From MWAR01 sp036567845 (lineage in GTDB: Bacteria; Muiribacteriota; Ozemobacteria; Ozemobacterales; Ozemobacteraceae), in NCBI GenBank assembly GCA_036567845.1, contig DATCTT010000378.1, positions 1 through 5,425 on the forward strand: a DNA stretch of 5,425 nucleotides, written 5' to 3'. Each line of letters begins with the position of its first letter. Within the stretch, counting starts at the first letter, position 1. This document shows positions 1 through 5,069 of the stretch, in pieces. The notes under the pieces were generated by a model, which was not told the DNA's origin, did no database searches, and was given only the letters and a program-made list of their open reading frames with translations. The position numbers and the translations under genes were made by a program.

Positions 1-1271
1 CGGCCGCCCGGCGCGAACTGTCCGAGCGGTTCACCCCGCCCGCGACGGGTCCGGTGAAGATCGCCTTCTTCGACGCCGACAGCACCCTGCGTGTCGCTCC
101 CAGCGGCGCTCCTGCCGCCAACAGCGCGACCGACGTGGCCCTGCTTCCGATGCTCGAGGAGCCTATGCAGCGGACCGAGCGGGACGGCTACCTGATTGCG
201 ATCGTCTCGAACCAGGGCGGCGTGCCCAAGTATCTCACCCTCGAACAGGCGGAAGCGGCGATGCAGCTGACGGTGTGCGGTCTGGCCTCCCGCGGCATCT
301 CGATCCATTACTACGACTTTGCCGAAACGTATGACATGAACCGCAAGCCCGAGATCGGCATGGCAAAACGTCTCGCTGAGGCTGTCCAGAAAAAATACGG
401 TCGCGGCATCGACTGGGCGAACACCATCATGGTCGGCGACTCTGCCTGGAAGAAGGGCGTCGATAACGAGCCCGACGGCAAACCGGGAGACGATCCGAGC
501 AACAGCGACCGCTTGTTCGCCGAGAACCTCCGCAAGGCCTACGGCGGCGTCACCTTCCATCACGCTCGCGATTATTTCGGCTGGAAGAAAGCCGGCGTGA
601 ACAATTTCCACGACTATACATCTCTGAAATCCTGGCTTGAAAAGAACCCCGGCGACGCGCCGGTCAACGTCCTTCCCGCTTCTCTGACCGCCGCGCCGGC
701 CACCCAGACCCCGGCCGCCGCTTCCCTGCCTGGTTCCGCGAAGCGCTGGAAAAGCCCCCCGGCGATGACGCTCGATCCGGCAAAGACCTACATCGCGACG
801 CTGAAAACCAGTCTGGGCGACATCCGGGTCGAGCTGCTGGCGAAGGAGTCGCCGAACACCGTGAACAACTTCGTCTTCCTGGCGCGGGAAGGTTTCTACG
901 ACAACACCATCTTCCACCGCATCATCAAGGAGTTCATGATCCAGGGCGGAGACCCCCTCGGCACCGGCGAAGGCGATCCCGGCTACAGCTTCAGCGACGA
1001 GCTGCCCGCGAAGCACTCGTATGAGCCGGGCATCATGGCGATGGCGAACGCCGGCCCCAACACCCAGGGCAGCCAGTTCTTCATCTGCAACGGCGAGAAG
1101 GCCAAAAAGCTGGATACGCGGCCCAACTACACCCAGTTCGGCAAGGTAATCGAGGGAATGGACACCGTGCTGAAGATCTCCTCCGTCGAAGTCGGCCCCA
1201 GCGAGAGCGGCGAAAAGAGCAAGCCACTGACCCCTCCCGTTCTGCTGAACGTGGTCATCGAGGAGCGCTGA
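1..1271 (+). CDS. HAD (PNK3P-like) phosphatase fused to cyclophilin-type peptidyl-prolyl isomerase, probably 5'-partial
   Basis: Residues are numbered from the GTG at 54. Residues 1-200 are a HAD phosphatase: motif I FDADST (nucleophile D7, acid D9), motif II SNQGG (52-56), motif III Lys in RKPEIGM (97-103), and VGDS (127-130). The SDRLFAENL stretch (151-159) resembles the polynucleotide 3'-phosphatase (PNK3P) branch. Residues about 201-240 form an Ala/Pro/Thr-rich linker. Residues 243-405 are a full cyclophilin domain that would catalyse prolyl cis-trans isomerisation: FHRIIKEFMIQGGDP (287-301) and GSQFFI (339-344) carry the counterparts of CypA R55, F60, Q63, Q111 and F113. The CypA W121 position is not Trp, which suggests weak cyclosporin sensitivity. 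The GTG has no clear Shine-Dalgarno, and the frame stays open to base 3 with coding-like GC-rich third positions, so the gene may begin outside the window. The true N-terminus and any signal peptide are therefore unknown. Domain calls are firm; the phosphatase substrate is inferred only. Confidence 0.9.
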   Translation, partial: AARRELSERFTPPATGPVKIAFFDADSTLRVAPSGAPAANSATDVALLPMLEEPMQRTERDGYLIAIVSNQGGVPKYLTLEQAEAAMQLTVCGLASRGISIHYYDFAETYDMNRKPEIGMAKRLAEAVQKKYGRGIDWANTIMVGDSAWKKGVDNEPDGKPGDDPSNSDRLFAENLRKAYGGVTFHHARDYFGWKKAGVNNFHDYTSLKSWLEKNPGDAPVNVLPASLTAAPATQTPAAASLPGSAKRWKSPPAMTLDPAKTYIATLKTSLGDIRVELLAKESPNTVNNFVFLAREGFYDNTIFHRIIKEFMIQGGDPLGTGEGDPGYSFSDELPAKHSYEPGIMAMANAGPNTQGSQFFICNGEKAKKLDTRPNYTQFGKVIEGMDTVLKISSVEVGPSESGEKSKPLTPPVLLNVVIEER

Positions 1272-1295
1272 GTCTCCCCTGCCCTGTTCCTACGT

Positions 1296-1332
1296 AAAAA
1301 AACCGGCCGGGCGATGCTTCGCCCGGTCGGTT
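1296..1332 (-). terminator. Intrinsic terminator, possibly bidirectional, between convergent genes
   Basis: The arms AACCGGCCGGGCGA (1301-1314) and TCGCCCGGTCGGTT (1319-1332) pair over 14 positions with one G-U wobble around a 4-base TGCT loop. The run of A at 1296-1302 reads as a U-tract after the hairpin on the minus strand, so the structure is a canonical terminator for the leftward genes. It begins about 22 bases after the TGA at 1355-1357. Read rightwards, the hairpin is followed only by a poor T-tract (ttgtgttg), so termination of the plus-strand gene ending at 1271 is possible but weaker. Confidence 0.88.
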
Positions 1333-1354
1333 GTGTTGCGGAAGAAGTATCCGG

Positions 1355-1534
1355 TCAGTTGCCGGTCTTGTTTTCCTTCACGATGATCGTCCCGGCGGCG
1401 ACGGGGTCGCCATAGGCGAATCCGAGCTCCCCGGAGCTGACGACGGACTCGAAGCGCTTCAGGATCGGATCCCACTTCTGCTCCGTCTCGCCCGCGCCAA
1501 CCATGTATTTGTAGCCGACCGAGAGAGCGATCTA
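1355..1534 (-). pseudogene. In-frame continuation of the secreted protein beyond a TAG codon (displaced C-terminal 58 codons)
   Basis: Directly after the TAG at 1532-1534 the same frame runs on without interruption for 58 codons to a TGA at 1355-1357. The translation begins IALSVGYKYMVGAG and ends GTIIVKENKTGN. It looks like ordinary soluble protein, with alternating hydrophobic and charged residues and a W-D-P-I-L-K-R-F segment, rather than the Arg/Pro/Ala-rich product of shadow frames here. There is no ribosome binding site or good start that would make it a separate gene. The terminator sits about 22 bases beyond its TGA but about 200 beyond the TAG. The simplest reading is that these codons were the C-terminus of the upstream gene. 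Whether they are still translated by readthrough cannot be seen from the sequence. Confidence 0.7.
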
Positions 1535-2068
1535 ATACTTCTGGCCCTGCTTGGCGGTCGTGAAGCACCGCCGCAGGTTTTCGTTGAACGCGTCGTCGTT
1601 GATGCCGACCGTGTCCCAGCCCGCGGACTCCTCGTCGGAATCCGTGGAGAACCAGGCAACAGGCTCCCAGTCGGGAATCTGGCCCGTCGACTTCGGCCAT
1701 TCGCCGGCGTACAGTTTGCCGTTCTCGTCACGATCCGACCAGAGACGCCAGTAGAACACGTCGCTCTGCTTGTATTTCAGGTTGGCGCCCTGCTGCTTCT
1801 CGACCGCCTTGATGTATTCCCCGAACCGCTTGCCGGCCGGTAGAATCGAGCGCAGACAGATCGGGTTGCCAAACGCGACGGTCACGTATGAAGCCCCGTC
1901 CTTCCAGTCAAACGAGGAGGGATCGCAGCCAACGACAGGCGGATAATCGCCGTTCTTGGCGATGACGAGGCCCGGGCCGAAATGCTGACGGTAGGCGGGA
2001 TCGAGATCGGCACCAAACCCGCAGGTGACGACAAGGGCGAACAGAACACCCAAAATGATGGTTCTCAT
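1532..2068 (-). CDS. Secreted protein of unknown function, frame closed early by TAG
   Basis: I do not recognise the family. The ATG at 2068 is chosen because GGAGAGG (2081-2075) lies 6 bases upstream; the in-frame ATG at 2074 would touch that site and the TTG at 2083 precedes it. Residues 1-20 form a signal peptide: Arg at position 2, hydrophobic core IILGVLFALVV, likely cleavage after GFGA before D21. Cys16 lies in the core but VVTC is a poor lipobox, so an exported soluble protein is favoured over a lipoprotein. The mature part is rich in Trp and Asp/Glu, with acidic stretches near 111-116 and 143-147, and has Cys at 48, 71 and 168. No catalytic motif is evident. The 178-residue product ends at TAG 1532-1534, but the frame continues for 58 codons, so the intact protein was probably about 237 residues. 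It follows nqrF by 76 bases on the same strand and may be co-transcribed; a link to NQR is not shown. Confidence 0.75.
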   Translation of the reverse strand: MRTIILGVLFALVVTCGFGADLDPAYRQHFGPGLVIAKNGDYPPVVGCDPSSFDWKDGASYVTVAFGNPICLRSILPAGKRFGEYIKAVEKQQGANLKYKQSDVFYWRLWSDRDENGKLYAGEWPKSTGQIPDWEPVAWFSTDSDEESAGWDTVGINDDAFNENLRRCFTTAKQGQKY

Positions 2069-2074
2069 GAACAT

Positions 2075-2081
2075 CCTCTCC
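2075..2081 (-). promoter_or_regulatory. Ribosome binding site deciding the start of the secreted protein
   Basis: GGAGAGG on the minus strand lies 6 bases before the ATG at 2068-2066 and directly abuts the alternative ATG at 2074. The spacing selects 2068, which also gives a compact signal peptide beginning MRTIIL. Confidence 0.7.
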
Positions 2082-2144
2082 AAAACGGTTCGATCTGCGG
2101 CTCACCCTCGCACGGAAGGGGCCGGCCGATTGCAGATTACCATA

Positions 2145-3275
2145 TCAGAGGGTATCCGCGCGAATATCCTTCAGCTCGAGACCTTTTCCAGCCAGGATAA
2201 GGCGGGCGGCCGCCACCATCCGCTCGGGCCCGCACAGGAGGGCGACAGCCGGGGTTCCGGCAGGGAAGCGGCGTTCGAGGGCATCGGTGACGAGCCCGTG
2301 TTCGAATTCCTTTCCCCCCTCGCCGGAATCGTTTGCAGACTTCTCGGGAAGCGCCTGGACACAGGGCACATAAACGAACCACGGATGGCGCGCCGCCATG
2401 CCGACGGCCCAGTCATGGTCGTAGAGGTTCGCCGGGGTGGCTGCACCGGCAAACAGCCAGAGGGTCTGACGAGACGCCTGTCCAGCCAGCGACAGGATCA
2501 CGGACTTCATCGGGGCGAATCCGACGCCGCCGGCGACACAGACGATCTGCTTCCCCGCGTCGGCGTCCGAAAGGATCATACCCCCGTAGGGGCCCGAGAA
2601 CCACAGCTCGTCGCCGGGAGAGCGTCCGCACAGCCACGGCGTCATCTCGCCCCCGGGGACATATTGTATATGAAACTCTATTGTTTCCGGACAGGCGGGA
2701 TCCGAGGCGACGGAGTAAGCCCGGGTGAGGGGTTCGTCCCCCGGTATCGGCCGCTGGCGGAATAGCTGGACATACTGGCCGGCGGCGAAGGTCCAGCCTC
2801 GCGGCTCGACGACGCGGACAAGGAGACGGTGAACGCCGCTGGGAAGGGGATCCCGGGACGAGACGAGGGACCGAACGAACGTCGCAGCCCGGGCGTCCGC
2901 AGGCAACTCGGCTTCGATCTCCCCCCGCACCCGCACTTGGCAGGCAAGCCTCAGGCCCGCCCGGAGGTCATCCGGAGAGATCAGCACCTCTTCGGCCGGT
3001 GCATAATCGCCGCCCCCCTTCCGTACCTGCAATCGACAGATACCGCAGGTGCCGCGTCCGCCGCACGAGCCCGGAAGAAGGTATCCTTCCCCTCGCACCG
3101 CGGCAAGAAGGCTCTGGCCTCCGGCAACGATGCGGGTTTCCGTGCCGTCAAGGTGCAGGGGAACGTTCGGCCAGCGGCACACCAGATGCCGGACCGCGAG
3201 GATCGCCACGCAAAGGCCTCCCACCATTGCCTCGACAAGGAGGACCGCCAGCAGAATCTCCTGAAGGGCAGCCAT
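2145..3275 (-). CDS. nqrF: Na+-translocating NADH:quinone reductase subunit F
   Basis: This is the NADH-oxidising subunit, which passes electrons through FAD and a 2Fe-2S centre into the membrane part of NQR. Residues 5-28 form the single N-terminal membrane anchor. Residues 36-125 are a ferredoxin domain with cluster ligands C71, C77, C80 (CGGRGTCGIC) and C112 (LACQV). Residues 130-376 are the ferredoxin-reductase module: FAD motif RAYS (185-188), PGGEMT (207-212), FSGPYG (226-231), NAD-binding GGVGFAP (249-255) and CGP (348-350). The ATG at 3275 overlaps the nqrE stop as TGATG; the open frame upstream of it is only the shadow of nqrE. At 376 residues it is shorter than Vibrio NqrF (about 408): the segment between GQYVQLF and RAYS is roughly 25 residues shorter, and the usual acidic/aromatic C-terminal end is replaced by IRADTL. 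The combination of anchor, 2Fe-2S and FAD domains at the end of an nqrBCDE set makes the assignment firm. Confidence 0.95.
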   Translation of the reverse strand: MAALQEILLAVLLVEAMVGGLCVAILAVRHLVCRWPNVPLHLDGTETRIVAGGQSLLAAVRGEGYLLPGSCGGRGTCGICRLQVRKGGGDYAPAEEVLISPDDLRAGLRLACQVRVRGEIEAELPADARAATFVRSLVSSRDPLPSGVHRLLVRVVEPRGWTFAAGQYVQLFRQRPIPGDEPLTRAYSVASDPACPETIEFHIQYVPGGEMTPWLCGRSPGDELWFSGPYGGMILSDADAGKQIVCVAGGVGFAPMKSVILSLAGQASRQTLWLFAGAATPANLYDHDWAVGMAARHPWFVYVPCVQALPEKSANDSGEGGKEFEHGLVTDALERRFPAGTPAVALLCGPERMVAAARLILAGKGLELKDIRADTL

Positions 3276-3859
3276 CACCGTGCCACCAGTCCCGACAGGC
3301 AGCCGAACGCGAGAGCCATGAGCGAGGCGAGGGTCATCACCGTGCCGACGGGGCCTAGTGCCTCGGGGGGCCGGCAGAACACCAGATGCCGGCGCAGGCC
3401 GCTCATGATCAGGATGGCAAGGGTCCAGCCAATCCCGCTTCCCAGCGCATACACAAACGTCTCGACAAGACCGTAGTCCCGGAAGACGGCGAACAGGGAA
3501 ACGCCGAGGATGGCGCAGTTCACGGCGACGAGCGGCAGGAAGACACCGAATGCCCCGTAGATGCGGGGGGAATACCGGTCGATGATCGCTTCGAGGACTT
3601 GGGTCACCGCGGCGATGACCAGGATGAAGACGAGGAACTGCAAATATTCCAGTCGGTATGGCATCAGGAAATGGCGCATCAGAATCCAGTCCATCACTGC
3701 CGTGACCGTCATGACGAGAGTGACCGAAAAGCCCATCGCCGCAGCAACCGGAAGGTTGCGGGAAAGCGAGAGGAAGGGGCACAGGCCAAGAAACATCGTG
3801 AGCGCGATATTATCCGTGAAGATCGCGGCAAGAAACAGTCCGGGAAGCACCCCGCTCAT
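3275..3859 (-). CDS. nqrE: Na+-translocating NADH:quinone reductase subunit E (RnfA/NqrE family)
   Basis: This is an integral membrane subunit of 194 residues with about six transmembrane helices; with NqrD it binds the intramembrane iron-sulfur centre. The two conserved half-membrane Cys are present, C27 in FLGLCPF and C115 in VNCAILG. E90 in QVLEAIIDR matches the acidic residue (E95 in Vibrio) implicated in Na+ uptake. GSGIGWTLAI near residue 147 and the C-terminal LMALAFGCLSGLV are family hallmarks. The start at 3859 is fixed by the ATGA overlap with the nqrD stop; the open frame further upstream is a shadow of nqrD. GGAAG directly precedes the ATG and a GGGAGG lies slightly further off. 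Some stretches (GLCPF; MPYRLEYLQFLVFILVIA) look more like RnfA than like Vibrio NqrE, whereas LEAIIDR and the RDYGLVETFVYALGSG stretch are NqrE-like. The NqrE call rests mainly on the neighbouring nqrF. Confidence 0.93.
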   Translation of the reverse strand: MSGVLPGLFLAAIFTDNIALTMFLGLCPFLSLSRNLPVAAAMGFSVTLVMTVTAVMDWILMRHFLMPYRLEYLQFLVFILVIAAVTQVLEAIIDRYSPRIYGAFGVFLPLVAVNCAILGVSLFAVFRDYGLVETFVYALGSGIGWTLAILIMSGLRRHLVFCRPPEALGPVGTVMTLASLMALAFGCLSGLVAR

Positions 3860-4503
3860 CTTCCGCCCCCCCTCCCGGGTGTCCTGAACCCGCGCAGCCG
3901 ACGGAACAGGGCAAGGGTGAGAGCCAGCACGAGGAAAGCGCCGGCCGGCCGCTGGAAAAAGCCGCAGGGAGGGTAGCCCTCGGAAAAGAGGGCCATCCCC
4001 AGAATCCGGCCGGTTCCAAGCAGCTCCCGGGCAGCGGCAAGGGCAACGATCAGCGTTCCATACCCGAGCGCCGCGCCGAGAGCATCGGCAAGGGCGACTG
4101 CGGGCGGCCGGAGGACGGCGCAAGCCTCGATCCGACCCATGATGATGCAGTTTGTGATCACGAGGCCGACATAAGGGCCGAGGCTGGCGGCGATCTCGGG
4201 AAAGCTGAGCTGAAGCAGCTTCTGAAGCAGGATCACGGGGGTTGAGATAACGAGCAGATAGGTGATGATGCGATAGGCGGGAGGGATACGTTTGCGCAGG
4301 AGGGAAACGACAAGAGCACTGACGAGCAGGGTCACCGTCATGATCGCCGCCATGACGGCGGCATATCGAACGGCGGTCGTCACGGCGAGAGTGGAACAGA
4401 TGCCAAGCACCGAGACGAAGACGGGATGGCGTTCTCCGAGACCCGCCCGGAACGCGTCCCAGGCTTCCCCACGCCCTCCGCGGCCCCCCGTCTGCATCGT
4501 CAT
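3856..4503 (-). CDS. nqrD: Na+-translocating NADH:quinone reductase subunit D (RnfE/NqrD family)
   Basis: A polytopic membrane protein of 215 residues, close to the usual 210, and the pseudo-symmetric partner of NqrE. The N-terminus (1-25) is a Gly/Arg-rich cytoplasmic tail, followed by about six helices. The metal-binding Cys are C36 (LGICSTLAVTT) and C119 (VITNCIIMGRIEA). D140 in LADALGAALGYG corresponds to the Na+-pathway aspartate D133 of Vibrio. The helix that carries D88 in Vibrio has no acidic residue here: nothing acidic occurs between residues 47 and 102, and the aligned positions read Q94-K95. The start at 4503 overlaps the nqrC stop as ATGA; an AAGAGG lies about 8 bases upstream. 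A second ATG at 4497 is less likely. LGICSTLAVTT and VITNCIIMGR favour NqrD over RnfE. Confidence 0.93.
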   Translation of the reverse strand: MTMQTGGRGGRGEAWDAFRAGLGERHPVFVSVLGICSTLAVTTAVRYAAVMAAIMTVTLLVSALVVSLLRKRIPPAYRIITYLLVISTPVILLQKLLQLSFPEIAASLGPYVGLVITNCIIMGRIEACAVLRPPAVALADALGAALGYGTLIVALAAARELLGTGRILGMALFSEGYPPCGFFQRPAGAFLVLALTLALFRRLRGFRTPGRGGGR

Positions 4504-5069
4504 TTCCGAAGCCTCTTCAGGGCCTCGTCGGCGATCTTCACGACGGCGGCGCAGGAGATCGTGGCGCCCGTGATTGCCTGGACCTCTCCCGCATCCGAGC
4601 GGGCTGTTCCCGTGGCCAGCCGCACCCCTGCCACAGCGGCAAGACCATCGAACCGGCTCTCGAATTCGGGCTCGGCAATGCGCGAGCCCAGGCCGGGCGT
4701 CTCGCTCTGGGCAAGGACGCCGAGATCCGCCAGCCGGCCGGCCTCCTCGTCATAGGCCACGAGCAGGCGGATCCGGCCCCACATGCCGTTTCCCTCCTGT
4801 TCACACAGGAGCAGCCCGGGCCGGCGACGGGACCGATACACCCCGCCCGTATGGCCCGGCAGTTCGGCGAACTCGGCCTGGAAGGCGGAAGCCAGCCGTT
4901 CGGAGGCGGAAGCCGTGCCGCCTGTCGTGCCGGCGAGGGTGAGCGCACGGGCCATGAACTCGGCGGAAACGCCGGGAGGGGGTCTGAGCATCACCTCACC
5001 CCCCGACATCGCGATCGTGCAGACCGCAGCCAGAATGAGCACAAAGCCGATCTCCCGGAGCTGCTTCAT
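4500..5069 (-). CDS. nqrC: Na+-translocating NADH:quinone reductase subunit C (RnfG/NqrC family, FMN-binding)
   Basis: A membrane-anchored flavoprotein subunit with one N-terminal helix (residues 7-22) and a large domain on the outer face. Its FMN is attached covalently by a phosphoester to the last Thr of the S/TGAT motif, here T170 in AITGATISC (165-173); the flavin transferase ApbE normally does this. SETPGLGS (122-129) and GMWGRI (95-100) are further family motifs. The ATG at 5069 is chosen because it forms an ATGA overlap with the nqrB stop, as at the other junctions, and puts the anchor close to the N-terminus; the in-frame ATG at 5096 would add nine residues inside nqrB. At 189 residues it is much shorter than Vibrio NqrC (about 257) and nearer to RnfG in size. 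The Asp that usually opens the flavinylation motif (Dxx[S/T]GAT) is Q164 here. No strong Shine-Dalgarno is seen, which fits coupling to nqrB. Confidence 0.92.
   Translation of the reverse strand: MKQLREIGFVLILAAVCTIAMSGGEVMLRPPPGVSAEFMARALTLAGTTGGTASASERLASAFQAEFAELPGHTGGVYRSRRRPGLLLCEQEGNGMWGRIRLLVAYDEEAGRLADLGVLAQSETPGLGSRIAEPEFESRFDGLAAVAGVRLATGTARSDAGEVQAITGATISCAAVVKIADEALKRLRK

Noticed and set aside
1532..1534. Pyrrolysine or genome-wide UAG recoding as the explanation of the in-frame TAG
   Set aside because: All seven gene ends in the window use TGA, which does not exclude recoding, but four of these are forced by start/stop overlaps and no insertion element or tRNA is visible; a simple nonsense change or error is more likely.
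1331..1843. 170-codon plus-strand open frame opposite the secreted protein
   Set aside because: It starts inside the terminator arm and reads through the antisense of the signal-peptide gene; no ribosome binding site and no recognisable domain.
2120..2127. GGCCGGCC palindrome in the same gap
   Set aside because: Short GC palindrome expected by chance in this base composition; no promoter boxes could be supported around it.
2093..2137. Inverted repeat ATCTGC / GCAGAT in the gap after nqrF, with a weak inner CCCT/AGGG pair
   Set aside because: Only 6 paired bases around a 33-base loop and no proper T-tract; could arise by chance, so not called as terminator or leader structure.
2025..2765. 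246-codon plus-strand open frame opposite nqrF, and similar long frames at 2829-3476 and 3386-3976
   Set aside because: They lie antisense to clearly recognised nqrF/nqrE, have Arg/Gly/Pro-rich or low-complexity translations with no domain, and arise because stop codons are rare in GC-rich DNA.
3276..3782. Open frame extending nqrF upstream to give a 545-residue protein
   Set aside because: The extension is Arg/Pro/His-rich and lies out of frame within nqrE; the membrane anchor and the TGATG overlap fix the start at 3275.
3860..4123. Open frame extending nqrE upstream to give a 282-residue protein
   Set aside because: It overlaps nqrD in another frame and has no membrane-protein character; the family N-terminus begins at the ATG at 3859.
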